A stretch of 64,000 bases of DNA, taken from assembly GCA_963971425.1 (NCBI GenBank), contig OZ020517.1, forward strand, positions 20,346,462 to 20,410,461. Reading direction: 5' to 3'. The stretch is from Bryoerythrophyllum caledonicum (Eukaryota; Streptophyta; Bryopsida; Pottiales; Pottiaceae). The position numbers were made by a program, and so were the translations under genes. Positions 10,467-23,110 of this stretch are shown here, piece after piece (position 1 is the stretch's first letter; each line of letters opens with the position of its first letter). The notes under the pieces are model-generated. The model made no database searches, was not told where the DNA came from, and saw only the letters and a program-made list of their open reading frames with translations.

Positions 10467-12720
10467 GTGCTGCACACAACTACTGAGTCCCCAAGCGACT
10501 GAGTTCTTTCTTCGTCGTTGTACAATTCGTGAGGGCAAAGCCCTGGCAACAGCCTTGTTTGTGGAGATCATGATATTTGGGCTGGGAAGTGATGAGGTAG
10601 ACTTGTTAGCCTTGTAAATTACTTGTATACTTTTGTTTCGGTTCCACCACAGTAATATGTATCAAAGAATTATATCATGGGATAAATAAACCAACCTCCC
10701 AGTTACAATTTGTGTATGAATTATTACCTTGCCATGGAAAGAAGTCTCCATTGTTCTCTGGCTCGTTTTTGGAGACGATTGGTGTGATTTATTGCCTGAA
10801 AATGTATTTCTTGATGTCATTGATTGACCTCTTTCGTCTTCTGGACATGTTGAGATTGAGGGTCCATTGCTAATTATCGTGGGCATCGAGCTAGATGAGC
10901 TCAGAGTGCCACATCAGGAGCGTAATGCGACGGTCAGCGTATCACACACAAGATGATGCCGTGCTTGCCATGTAGACAGGCATGAAGAGGTTTCTGATTT
11001 TGCATCCAGATAGTGTTCTTTCATTGTGCCATCGCCTTCTTCGACGCATCGTTACAAGTGGTATGAAGCACGCAAAGTTTCAAGCTATTGCGTGGCAGGT
11101 AGTGTCTCAGTAGCTAGGTGCTCTGAAATTCCCGTGCTGCTTCTGCTTTTGGAATGGTCTTCTGGGAATCGGTGTGCGTCTCCGTTGACCCTCAACGCAA
11201 TTTGATGTTCCCTTGCTCATTTATTTCTCATGTTGATCAAGTCTATTTAGTCTGAATTGTACCTGCAATACATCACAAACATGCCATGGTTGACAGGGCC
11301 AACCAACGAGCCATGTGTCCGGGGCTTTTGTTTAGGATACTAATGAATTATGTGATGAAGGAGAGCTCGGGCGCGTTTTTTGACATGTAAGTTTGGTTGA
11401 AATTTCCATGCAGGGATTGGAATGTTCGAGGTTTGAATAAGGTGGGACCATAGCCATTGCCATGAATTAGGATAAACATGAATTAAGCCCCTGAATTCAC
11501 CTGCTGTCAGTTATTTTGTGTTCACTGCTCCATAACTAAAACTACCTTAACCTGCAAGCTCTTTGTGCATGAAACCTAAATATTTCCCACTGTTAGTCAT
11601 GGAATCGAGAGATTAATCAGTTTTTTCTGTATTCATAAGTAGCTGTCTCGGGTTTTAGTCCAAGGACGCACAAAATTGACGCAATCTAGTTATGTAGCGC
11701 TTCGATTTTTGTATTTTCCACTGGATCTCCATTATGTATGCTTTTGTCTGACATTCTTGACACTGGGCGTGCAGGATTCTGTGAAAATGCTGTCTACTTT
11801 TGGTTTTCTAAATCAATCAGCTGTTAGGTTATTTTATTCCGTACACCCCCTCAAATACTTGTTCCCTTTGGAGGTGAGAATAGATCCCGTTAAAGATGAT
11901 GTATAATGTGAAATTGGTGATTTGTAATGCTGTGACTATTTTTCTCATAAGAGGTAACTGGTGTTGTCTACAGCTTTATAATGGTTTAGTGAGAGGCTCA
12001 GACTGATCTCATAATGAAGTGTTTGTACGAAACAGTTTCGGTTCAACGCAGTTGGGAGCAGAGATCCCATCATTTTCAGTTAAGATTGTACAAAACTATT
12101 CCTTTGAAAATAGACAAGCTTTCAGTAAAATTGTGAAATGAACTTCATTTATTTATGAAGTTATATCAGAACTCATTTAAAAACGTATTGTGCACACCAG
12201 AATGTGTAGTGATTGCCAAACCTGAGGCTGTTTTTGAAGATTCTCCTTCTACATGAAGTAAATTCTACTAACCTCTAAAAAACAATTGTGCCCTTTGGGA
12301 GTCAATTTTAGTTTGGGTAGAGTCCTACAATCTCTTAGTTTGGCATTGGGTTTTGATTTTCTGTGATTTTTTTATTCAATGGCCAACTCCTTACGAGCTT
12401 CCAGTTGACATAATTTTTGTAGAAATCCAATGAAGGTTCAAAAGGTTATAAAAAAAATTTCAATGATATAATTTAGTAATTGTTACTGACATTTGACAAA
12501 TAAGTTAACTCTAAATTTAATAGAATTTAGAGTTTTAGCCCAATTTTTCAAAAATAATTTCCTATTGGAAAGGAAATGGAAATCTATGCATCCATAGTCC
12601 ATTCGATGGATCTAATTTATGTCGAAGCATCACTTGTGTACCAATTTTAAATGTAAGCTTATGTGGTGACCACTGACTGACTTTCAATGTATTCAAAAAC
12701 TTGGACGAAATTACATTGGC
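10467..12720. other. 3' flank of the F-box gene and intergenic sequence
   Basis: The 3' UTR probably extends to about 10640, where aataatg/tgtaaatt-type signals occur. The following 2 kb turns AT-rich. No coding frame longer than about 75 codons and no recognised RNA or element was found. Confidence 0.4.
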
Positions 12721-12724
12721 TCCA

Positions 12725-13665
12725 ACTTCATTGACAATTTCACACCAAAAACACTTCAAAATTGCTTGTTTTAGTGCAATGAGTAAGGACGAAACAAAAA
12801 ACTTTCACTTCTAGTTTTAACCGTAGGATCTCAATTAAGATTTATTAATTAACTTAAATTTTAAAAATTAATAAAATTTGACCGCACGGATTGTAATATT
12901 ATAGTGTTTGAAGTAGAGAAAAGGGTCCATTTTCTTCCTTGCGTTTTATGGATCAGCAGACTTTGACTTCACTTGGTGTTAAATTTTTGCACTACACAAG
13001 GTCTAAATTCATTTCCATCATGTTAAGCATGATATTTGTTCCTTGTACTCCAATTTTAAGAGGTAGAAAAAGGGTGTAGCATATTCAAAACAATTGTGGA
13101 AGGAGTGGAGGTTCAAAACTTGTCAATTTGCGTTATTATTTTTTGTGAACTTAGTATGTTTTAGAATGAGAAATCGAATGGTCAATAAGAAGGTTTACAC
13201 CACATAATGCTGCGGAAAAAATAAAAAGTAAAAAATATGATGATCTCAAAGTTTTTTGTGAAAAAGAAGTTTTTTTTGAACCTTGCCTGACATTGTGCAA
13301 TAATGTGTGAAAATGTTTGACTTGGATTTTAATAAATTTTTTCACTATAGACAAGAGGATTTTTTTGGACAATTTGAAAGGAAAAAATATTACTTGCTAG
13401 TATTGAAAATCTCACATTTAATAGTGTCCTAACAAAAGTTTTTGGAATTGCCCGACGTGCCAGCTCTCCCTATTTGAACTTCAAAACCCTATAACTTTTT
13501 CATTAAATGTCGGATTTAGGAAAAAATTGGACTAACACAAAGTTTTTAGTAATGTCCATCTACATTTAAAATATTATAGAAAAATATTATAAAATTAACA
13601 CCATAGGACTGCCCAAACCTTCTACACTCCCCCAAGGGGACTCTTGGAAATTTAGGGATTTAGAG
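12725..13665. mobile_element. Degenerate copy of the 945-bp TTAA element (family Z)
   Basis: Aligns by eye with 54760-55660: acaccaaaaacacttcaaaa, ccgtaggatctcaat, gatcagcagactttgactt, ccctataactttttcat. The left terminal repeat is missing. The right end near 13655 is decayed (ttggaaatttagggattta). Many C to T and G to A changes suggest an old, methylated copy. Confidence 0.65.
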
Positions 13666-13814
13666 ACTTTGACTTGCATCACGCACCATGTCAGGCATAA
13701 CATGTTGATTCTTGCCAAGTGATTTTAGCATGCTGCAAGAATAGCACAACTATTGAAAAAATTTCGTCTATCGTGGCCAATCACAATTTAGAGGTAAATT
13801 GCATCCGTTAGACC

Positions 13815-15093
13815 CTTTATCTAGTCTGTTGAGGCAATAGCATATTGGGTGGATAATCGACATGATCTTGTTGAGACAATAGCATATTGGGCGGATAATG
13901 GACATAATCTTCTTGAACAATGTCTAGCTTGTCTTCTCCAAGCACCAAAGCCAATCCGCAAACGTTCAACTCCCCAAACCAACAAGCGTCATAGAAGTTG
14001 CAACAACATGCATATTTTAACTTATGGTACACACTTCAACATGTTGCATCATGTAAGACTTCTTGATTGATGCTGCGACAATGTGTGGCAAGCCCTTTGG
14101 AAAAAAAGGCTGACCCCGTCAAAAATCTCCGTACATCACAAAAGTGATCTCTTCAAAGGGCATATTTTGTATGGTTATGTTGCAAAGCTTACAGTTGACA
14201 GCTTCAAAAGCAAATTTCTTGACCATTGGAGCCTCGTCAAAGAGAATGAACTTTGTACATCGTATCAATTGCATTAAGTCACTTTCCTTGCAAATATTGT
14301 ACTTAGAAGTTGGGTCCAACTCAATTGGAGTTTTAAATCTTGTGCAACGGTTTGGCCTTTGTGTAGCAACAAGAAGACAATTCTGGACAAAGCAACTGCC
14401 AACGCAATATGATTTTGGCACACACAGACTTAAGGATAAAACTATCTAAGTACATCTTCTTGGAATCACTTGGTCCATTGAAAAAATAAATCTTATTGAA
14501 GATGTCAAGAGCACTCGGTTCTATGATTGTTTTGTGAAAATCTTGTTGCTTGTTGTTCAAGGTTTCAATTTGTTGCTAAACTACTTCCCTCAATTATGCA
14601 ACATTGTTGTTGATTTGCTCCAAAATAAGTTGGTATGCTTGTAGTTCTTCCATAAGAAATGGTAGTTGGGACAAATTATTATTGATCAGAAACTTGTCAA
14701 ATGTTGCAAGCAATTCAACGATCAATTTCAATGACAGCTATGAATCTTGCTCCTCTGAAGGTTGCTCCACTCTTTATTGCTGTAACAATGTCCTCATCTC
14801 TTTGATAAGCTTTCGCAAAATTACTCCCATAGTTGTCATGGATCTGCCGGTATTCTATGCTTCAAGATGGTTAGAAAAAGTGAATGGAGGTGAGTACATG
14901 ACTACATCACTATAGCTTCATGGAGACATTTCTTGTATTATTCATTGTTCTCGTAAAGTCCACGCGCAATGCATGCATCATTCAAAAGTGTCAAAGGCAA
15001 CGCTGTCAAAAGTGCACATATTTAGAGATAGATTTTGTGCCTTTCACCACCGTCATAAGCATTCACCGATGGATTGACAAAGTAGATACAACC
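13815..15093 (-). pseudogene. Helitron RepHel pseudogene, PIF1-like helicase part
   Basis: Minus-strand fragments follow the order of a Helitron helicase: GECLWRW with a decayed TFKEAC-like segment (about 15080-14950), then LNNKQQDFHKTI and a broken Walker A (FFNGPSDSKKM) near 14560-14480. Next come CTRFKTPIELD and Walker B FDEAPM near 14330-14220, then VMYGDF followed by PKGLPHIVAASIKKS near 14130-14060, and GLALVLGEDKLD near 13970. Multiple stops and frameshifts make it non-functional. At 13826-13910 a segment is directly duplicated (agcatattgggyggataat). The TTAA element at 15098 interrupts the gene, and the upstream parts continue at 15836-16119 and 17480-18060. Confidence 0.8.
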
Positions 15094-15097
15094 TTAA

Positions 15098-15831
15098 CCC
15101 CTAAAGGCCCAAGGCATTTAAGCATCCAAACTCATTGAAAACTGCCAGTTTCAACGCATTCAACACAAAATGCAAATCAACACAATTTTTACATATCTAA
15201 CCGTAGAATCCCATATTAGGATTGTACAAGTATATGTGATGAAAGTTTTTTTGGTTTGATTGGACGGATTGAAAGATATCAGCCTTTGAAGTGAGACAAA
15301 AACTCTACTAGAGGTCATACTAAACACCTTCATCAAACTTTGACCACCTTCTATGGCTATTTTTTGCACTACGGTCCGCAATTTTCTAATTTTAAATTAA
15401 AAGGATCATGTTAGGCACATGTAAACCAAATTTTAGAACTAGAAGAGGGATAATAGATGTCTTTAAAAATCTTGCAATGCAACTATGTACTAAGAATTAA
15501 CAATACACTTCAAGTTTTGCATATATCATATCCTTCTTATATTTTTGAAATTCAAAAATCCGTATGGTAGATGCAAATATTTCCATTTCTATTTCAAGAG
15601 GAACTTTTCTTTTATAAGATGGACAAAAACTCAAATTTCTATTGAATTTAGAATTAATCAAGTTTTGCTACACTATTTGTTACATATCACACTAAACCAC
15701 TGCACTATTTGTATATGTTATTGAAATAAAATTGTAACTTTTGAACGGTATCATAAAATCATGCCTAAATTTGAACGTGGTACCCTATTCAAACTCAAAA
15801 TGTCCTTGAGGGGACATTGGGCCCTTAGGGG
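15098..15831. mobile_element. TTAA-flanked element, 734 bp, inside the Helitron
   Basis: Flanked by TTAA at 15094-15097 and 15832-15835. The left end CCCCTAAAGGCCCAAGG and the complement of the right end, CCCCTAAGGGCCCAATG, match at 14 of 17 bases. It is non-coding. The same family occupies 26108-28523, where it carries an insertion. It splits the Helitron reading frame exactly between the ...MRRFALT and GECLWRW segments. Confidence 0.85.
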
Positions 15832-15835
15832 TTAA

Positions 15836-16119
15836 TGCAAATCGCCTCATTTAAATTGTAGATTTATTCTTTGGCTGATATGTGAAGTGGGAAGGAAAGT
15901 CTTTGTTCTTTGTCTTCCTGACAAATGGAATTATCCAATTTCCCTCAAACCTTTTTGTCAAAGTTGTTTTTCTAGCTCAACCATGTTAATTGCTAGAGAT
16001 CCATTGTGTATTGGAATCCTAAAAAGCCTTTACATTGTCATAGACACGGAAACGTAGCATGCATCGATGTACTGTTGAATCTTATTGGTGCTTATGAAAA
16101 TCATAGTTTCCCGATAGTG
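15836..16119 (-). pseudogene. Helitron RepHel pseudogene, central part
   Basis: The minus strand encodes NKIQQYIDACYVSVYDN, which resembles the conserved DEIQxYLDARYVSA segment. It then encodes TTLTKRFEGN and RKTKNKDFPSHFTYQPKNK, which resemble the segment before the helicase domain. Stops interrupt the frame. The order and orientation match the flanking fragments, so this is one gene split by insertions. Confidence 0.75.
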
Positions 16120-17465
16120 ACCTTTGTACAATACCCTCACACAAGTATACGTACTTTTTTGATTTTGTACGTTACCATATTTCACGGCTGCCAACTTTGG
16201 CACCCTCTTGAGGGCTGAAAATTTGTCAATTTACCATGAAATTTTTGGCACAAGATCACCTTTATATTGAAAACATGTGCGCTAGATTTCAAGGCCAGAA
16301 GATAAATACAAAAAAAGATATTCAAAATCTACCAAGATGTGTAGTTGTGAGCCATTCACAGCAAACCAACTTTGACACCCTCCCAAGGATTGATAGAATT
16401 TTTTTTGCCCATGAAATTTTTAGCATGAGACCACCTCTATGTTTATAATGAGTGAGCCAAATTCCAAGGCCACATGATGAATAGAAAAAAGGATATTCAA
16501 AATTGTTTCTCGTAGCTACATATTTTGGTAGATTTTGAAGAGGGTTTTTTGTATTCATCTTCTGGCCTTGAATTTTGGCGCACATGTTATCAACATGAAG
16601 GTGATCTTGTGCCAAAAATTTCATGGTCAGTTATCAATTTTTCCGGCCTAGGGAGCGTGCCAAAGTTGACAATAGTGAAATGGTTTTGCTGATTGTTTCT
16701 CACAACTACACATGTTGGTAGATTTAGATTTGTTTCTTTCTTTTGTGGGTCTTTTGGACTTGAAATTAAGCACATGTATAACCAACATAGATTTGGTCTT
16801 ATGTTTAGAATATCATGGGAAAAAATAAAAAATTGAATCCTTAGGAGGGTGTCAAAGTTGGCAGCAGTGAAATGTTTCTCACAACTATACATGTTGGTAG
16901 ATTTCAAAAATCTTTTGATATGTAGATATTTTGGCCTTCAAATTTGGCACGCATGTGATCAACATAGAGATAGTCTCATGTCAAAAACTTCATGGGAAAA
17001 TACCAAAAAATCCAATCCTTGGGGGTGAGTCAAAGTCGGCTAGGAGTGGAATGTTTCTCACAACTACACATGTTGCTAGCTTTTGATGTAGTTTTAATTG
17101 TGTGGATCTTTTGGACTTGAAATTTTTCACAAATATAATCAACATAGAGTTCGTCTCATGCTAAAAATTCCATGAGCAAAAAAAATTCTTTCAATCCTTG
17201 GGAGGGTGTCAAAGTTGGCAGCTGTGAAACTTTTCTTACAGCTACCCCATGTTGGTAAATCTTGGATATCTTTTTTTGTATAAATCTTCTGGCCTTGAAA
17301 TTTGGCACACATGTTTTCAACATAGAAGCAATCTTGTGCCAGAAATTTCATGGTAAATTGACAAATTTTTAGCCCTCAGGACGGTGCCAAAGTTGGCAAC
17401 AGTGTAGTGTGGAAACGTACAAAAGCAAATAGTACGTGTACTTGTGTGAGGGTACTGTACATATA
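16120..17465. mobile_element. Foldback-type element with about 200-bp inverted arms and internal tandem units
   Basis: The left arm (about 16120-16325) and right arm (about 17265-17465) are inverted copies: ataccctcacacaagtatac pairs with a gtacttgtgtgagggtac run, and both hold a gccaactttggcac/gtgccaaagttggc block. The interior has degenerate units of about 180-200 bp containing tgtttctcacaactacac, starting near 16666, 16867, 17047 and 17225. At least two units near the left end run in the opposite direction. It is non-coding and sits in the Helitron gene between its Rep and central parts. Confidence 0.7.
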
Positions 17466-17479
17466 TTTAAATAAGCAAT

Positions 17480-18060
17480 TCAAAGCAATGATTGACAAAC
17501 ATGTCTGTTGGAAAAAATTATCAATAAACTAATAAGCTAGCCTTCAAACACCAATGTGAGGTGGTATAGAAAGCTTACGTCAACATTGATTTGCGCATTG
17601 TATGTTGATCCTAAAATATAGATTGTGCGGTATGATCCAACGGTTGTCAACCTTATGATCTTTGTTGTCAATAAAAGAGCGTCTGTCATCTCTCCTTTTG
17701 TATATGGGATTGTCATTTCTATCCGTGCATGCTTCTTTGGCAAAGTCGCACAGGTACAACTTGATGCGTTTGATATCCTTTATGCATGGGGTGCTTGAAT
17801 TTTGCGTGCCACAAGGCCTTTGCACCAAGCAGCGTGTCACTGTCTTGTATGTTTCTGGGTTTGTAACCAAATCCAAAAGTTTGGTAGTCAGTGCTTAGTT
17901 GATCTCGTCTGTAGTCCTCAATTTTGACTACTTGTGGCGAATCGGAACGATGTGCATGTGCGATAGGCCTTTGCTGTGAAATTCAATCACTGAAGTCTAT
18001 TCCACCACCTTGTCAATCACTTGGCAGTCCTTGAAATCTTGACATTTTACCTAGAAGGCT
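17480..18060 (-). pseudogene. Helitron RepHel pseudogene, Rep (HUH) part
   Basis: The minus strand encodes IEFHSKGLSHMHIV, matching the Helitron Rep motif IEFQKRGLPHxHxL. The HUH pair is retained as HMH. After a frame change come LVTNPETYKTVTRCLV, RPCGTQNSSTPCIKD, YKRRDD, VDNRWIIPHN and QINVDVS. These correspond to the conserved HGPCG, SPCM.DGKC, YRRRDDG, VDNRWVVPYN and HINVE blocks. The N-terminal half is missing. The same gene continues at 15836-16119 and 13815-15093. Confidence 0.85.
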
Positions 18061-19620
18061 TATAAAAAAATATTTGTTATAGGGCTTATAGCAGTATAAT
18101 CGAGAATTTCTACTAAAAATATACTACAACCCCCTCATCATAACTTAAACTTGAGAATCCACAACTCCTATTGATAGAAGAGATTCAATTTATATCTTAT
18201 CTTGGATCTATTCTAGTTCTTCAAATTTAAAAGAAATGAGATCCTTTCAGGATAGTTCAATAATATTCAATCAACTTTGCAGATTAAAGTTGTTTTATCA
18301 AAAAAATCTCACTAATAGAAATTCAACTCCAAAATGCCAACAATCAATCTTTTAACATTTAAACATTACAAGTTTCAAAACTATAAAGTAGTTCAAATTC
18401 AATGTCCAACAATACTACTACAAAATTGTACAATTGAGACCTTAATATCCCTCTTCCATTAATGTCTATGGTACTTTGAAAGCAACGATGTCTTCCAAAC
18501 AAAAGCAACCCTATTGGTACACCAAAGCTCATATTCTTGCGGTGGGTAAGCCATATTTACCATTGCTTGTGGCTACTGAAAAGTCAAAAGAAATTTGAAA
18601 TAGCTTCTACGGAATGGCATCCATGTGGTAGACGTACATAAGCTACTATTTGCTCATATTTTTATGACAATTTTCTTTCAAACGTGTACTTCATTTTAAC
18701 CTTCACAAGCTCTTGGCATTTGGTAGTAAAAACGCAAATCAAAACCAATTCTTGTACAATCAAATGAATGAACTATATACAGAACAACTTGAAGTATAGA
18801 TGAACAAAAACATTAAAAAGTACACAAATGGACATTTTCAGGATCAATGGGTCCCACCCCAAGTGCTACATTAGAGAATGGTATGTTGAATATTACATGT
18901 CACATGTTGGCATATGAATGTTGTGTAGATAGCTTTGTTCCCAGCCTTTGAATTGTCCACATTGATGTGTGCAATTACTACAGTCTTCGCAACAATAAAT
19001 TACCTCACATTAGAAAAGTGAAAAAAGTGAAAGAGGACAAAACCAGAATACATGATTCATGTTTGTAGAAATTCATTGAAAGACCGTAATGACAACAAAG
19101 TCGTGCCTTTGTCTCCACCTTGGATTTTTACGAAGCTGTAGCGTACAGTAATTATGGAGGAGTTACCCTTTTGCTTGGGCTAAATTTAGTTCTAAAGGAA
19201 TCTATAAATTTGGCATTTTTGGTGTATGATACATGAACATGTATTGTACTAGACCTTTCTTTACTATTTGAATTTGAATCTGACATGTTATTGTTAAATT
19301 GATTATGTATCTTACTTTCACCTTTAACTTATTAGCATACATGCCAGTCAATTTCAGCACCCACGTGTCAAAATAGTGTCAATATTCGACACAATAGGTA
19401 TCACGTAGGCTTTACATGGTTAAAATATAGGCATTCGATGAGTATTACCGAGACAAAATCTCTTGACTACATTGAAGACTACTTTATCTTAAATCCATGT
19501 AACTCTTAAATTTTGCTCACAAAATCCCATAAACTTTCAATGCACAAATTAGAAGATTATAGTGTCAGCATAACTTTGCTTCTGGAAGTTTGGTATGAAA
19601 GTAGATTTATTCCCACAAAG
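18061..19620. other. AT-rich intergenic, no recognisable gene
   Basis: No reading frame of note. Around 19340-19460 a weak resemblance to the tatcacctaga-type repeat at 50480-50560 is visible. Nothing else is supported. Confidence 0.4.
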
Positions 19621-19844
19621 CTACACTAAAGATCACATTTAGTGTATGTCACACTAATTGATTTATAAATGCTATAAGTTTTTACTCTTGATGAATATTT
19701 TTATCAACTATGTCTATAATGATGCACCTCTTTGAGTAGTATAGATAGTTGTGCTCTTAGTAAAAATATTCATCAAGAGTAAAAAGTTATAGCATTTATA
19801 AATACCTTAGTGTGACATACACTAAATGAGATCGTTAGTGTAGT
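19621..19844. mobile_element. Foldback hairpin MITE (TACACTAAAGAT ends), copy 1
   Basis: A near-perfect palindrome with arms of about 90 bp: tacactaaagatcacattta and ttttactcttgatgaatatt on the left are mirrored by aatattcatcaagagtaaaa and the acactaaatgagatcgttag run on the right. The loop is about 40 bp. Related ends occur at 30970-32575 and 37677-38468. Confidence 0.8.
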
Positions 19845-22303
19845 ACTGCGTTGTATTTTCATTAGAAATTTCAAAATTTATGATAAAATCTGAGATCTTA
19901 AGAATCCACCCAAAATGGAAAAAGCCATGTAAGGGACACATGGTCTTTTAGTGGTTAAGAACATTGTGAAGAATAAGTTGTCAAATTGTCTTCATTGTAT
20001 TTTATTTAAAAGTTGTTTATTATGAAAATGACTAGAAACGCATACTTGGGAAAAAAATTCTTGGCTTGGTTTGCAATTGGAAATTGAAGATTTTGCAAGA
20101 AAGGGCGTTGTGAAGTTTAATTAAAATTTTAATGATATTCCATCAATTACAAATGCTTAATTCCTAAAGAGCATTATTCCCCAAGATACATTTTGCATTG
20201 TGGGCAAGTTCCTATGATGTCAATTTTAATATCAAATTTTGAAGTTTTTTGTTACAGTGCCATATTTTTTTCTTCATGGAATTTGTTTTTCACATCAAAC
20301 TTCTAGATCAAAGGTTATGCTATTCTAAGGGTAGACTGTTCCCATTTAACTCCCAAGACTTTTTCTACAACCTTCTATAGACATTAAGAACGTGTTTATA
20401 ACTACATAATATCATCTTGTTTGATGTTGTGATTTTTTGTCTTTAGTGTAGAATTCCTATCTCAACTGAAGTCAAACATTTCCACACTTCTTCTTTTCTA
20501 CATAAAAAATTAGATATTTAGATATTTGTTTGAATTCTCAATCTTATAACAAATTTTAAAGATAAAAAAAAAATGTATACTTGAACCGTTGCTCTTTGCA
20601 GAATATTTTTGAATATGCTACATCCGTCTTGTACCTCTAAAATTTGGTGTACAAGTGAGTGACATCATATAAAAAGTGACATTGGCCTAAGTTATAGACC
20701 TTGTGTAATGTAAAAGTTTGACACTATGTGAAGTCAAAAAACCATTTGTCTCCATTTCTACACTTTATGCTAGAATGGGCTAATTTTTAATGAGAATAGT
20801 CAATGAACTTTAAGTGTAAAAAATGATTACACTTTTTTTTAAATTACCAACCGAGACTTAACCAAAGCTTCCTAAGGAGTCAAAGAACAATAAAAAAATA
20901 AAAAGTGAATTACAATGATTGGAGAAAATTGAAATGAATGATGGATGAAGAATGGAAGGAGTTATCAAATGAGATTTTTGTAAGTATACAAAAAACCAAA
21001 TTATACAACTTTTTGAGTTATATTCCTGATAAATCAATAGAGTACCAACATCTTCTTTGATACTATCTGTAAACTTCAATGACTTATTTAAATCTCCTTT
21101 ATTTTAACATACTTCAAATACCAAATCATTCTAAATAAATATTTATTTCTTATTTCATAATATCCCATCATTTTTTTTTGGTTTTTTTTAAGGAAAGATA
21201 AGTATAATATTTTTGTGTATAAAGGAAAACTAACATGCTTTTACATTTATATAATTTTTTTATAAGTTCAACAAAAACTTACCTCAAATATGACATACAT
21301 TATGGACCTTAAATATTAAAATGATTCAAGAACAGAAAACAATATCAGTGCCATCTTAAATATTATATATCACTTGAAAATCTTTATAAAAATGACTAAG
21401 CTAAAATTCTAGAGTACTTGATGATGTTATCATCTAATTGTCTTTTGAATTTGATGGCATCATATTTAGCAAGTTTGGAGGTAAAAATCAACTAATCCAA
21501 TCCACTAAAATTCTTTTACCAATGTTCTAGGTTGTCTTGACTACTGGTATTGTGTACTATGTACAATGTATTGTAGTTAAATATACTATATATTATATAT
21601 ATAAAGAAGATGCACCATGATATAAAATTGATTATTTTGAATGAGATTTTGTACATGAAAATGTGTGGCCATTCTCGGCCCAACACACATTGGAGAGAAA
21701 ATGAAAAATATAACAACTAGTCCGGACATTGAAACCCGTGCCTTATGGATCTTCTTCGCACTGTACAAAACTGAACAGGTGCACTTCAGTTGCAGTACAA
21801 GTCATGGCATGTTTGTTGAGAGATCCTCAATAATTTTGTCATTAAAATTCATAGATCGCATTCAACAAGTTGATGTAACTTCAAAGAATGTGACCTTGAA
21901 TTCCGCTGCCACACTCCACCATATTCATCACCTAATATGCGGTTCTCATGGCTATGGTGGTGAAACTGAAATCTTTAGACTGTCAGGTTTATCGTAAATA
22001 GTGTTATGCCACAACCACTACCCCATGTATGTATTTAACCCTTAAACATCAAATAGCACATATTTTACTCAGTATTAAATTTAAATCATATTATACTTTA
22101 GCAAGTCTTGTACCTTTGGATTGAAGATTCTTCAACTAAAATCTTTGATTTGGAGGTCATTTCAGTATCTGAACCTCATCATGTTCAAATACAACACCAA
22201 ACATGTAGAATATTGTGGCCACGAGTGGCACCTTGTGATGTTAAGGTCAAGGGTTACTATGTGAGGTACTTCACTTTGTTGATCTTAATCAAATGCATCC
22301 TAA
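19845..22303. other. AT-rich intergenic, no recognisable gene
   Basis: Long A/T tracts and short spurious frames. One isolated TTAA-CCCTTAAACATCAAATAGC end lies at 22035-22057, possibly a solo terminus of the TTAA family. Confidence 0.4.
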
Positions 22304-22600
22304 CCCTTTAAGGCCAATGAGCTTTACTGGCCTGTAAGAATCTACGAGTGTTCTAGATCATGGAGAATGACATCTATACATTGCGTACGTTTCAGTACGG
22401 AAATCTACAAACTCGTTTAATGGAAATCACCGTAGCTCGCCGATGCTTGCATTGATTGTCGTGGAAATGGTTTCAATAGATGCCCATCTTCCTTTACCTC
22501 CAAGTCATAGTCTATTTTTTCCTTTGAGGTGGCTTGTAGTGCTTGCTACAAAGGTTCTTGTGCCAAAACAACCCATATATGGTCATTCGGCCTTATAGGG
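22304..22600. mobile_element. TTAA-flanked element, 297 bp (family Y)
   Basis: Flanked by CTAA (22300-22303, presumed mutated TTAA) and TTAA (22601-22604). The left end CCCTTTAAGGCCAATGAGC and the complement of the right end, CCCTATAAGGCCGAATGACC, are clear inverted repeats. Relatives lie at 56791-57094, 57099-57679 and, partially, near 29712-29905. Non-coding. Confidence 0.8.
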
Positions 22601-22849
22601 TTAAAAGAATGCCTCGGAATTTACTTTGTTCTTGTGGTTCATATCTTCTTGCTTGCATGTTTTATTAGTACCACAAAAAAATTCATCCACCATTGTTTTT
22701 CAACCGTTCCTTTATAAATGCCATTGTTAGATCCAAATTTTATTTTTATAAAAAATAATAATAATAAATAAGTTTTTGTTTTTGTTTTTTGGTTTACTAA
22801 GTAAAAGGCTACTTTCTATACCCCAAGTCATTGCAAGTCCATTTATCTT

Positions 22850-23110
22850 ATCATAAACACCTCCATAATTTGTGATGTTTGGTGGACAATAACTTAAGTT
22901 CAGAAGGTAGGACATAGACTTATAATTTTTATGCAATGTGTAGTGGAGAATATGCCATTATCTTGAGTCAAATTATGTTGACCAAATGTCCATGCCCAGA
23001 AGAAAAACCATATTGCACTTCTCAAATGCATAAATCTTTCAATCCGTGTGGTCAAAGTTCACAAAATATTTTGAGGAATTTCTTGGAGTAGCTAACTTGA
23101 AGTTCCTATG
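22850..23110. repeat. Partial copy of TTAA family X
   Basis: Resembles 56190-56400: ttatgcaatgtgtagtggag, tgccattatcttgagtcaaa, catattgcacttctcaaatg, ggtcaaagttcac. Both termini are missing. Confidence 0.5.

Noticed and set aside
9633-10571. 312-codon open frame antisense to the F-box gene
   Set aside because: Shadow frame of GC-rich coding sequence; Arg/His/Leu-rich with no family features, while the forward frame has a clear F-box.
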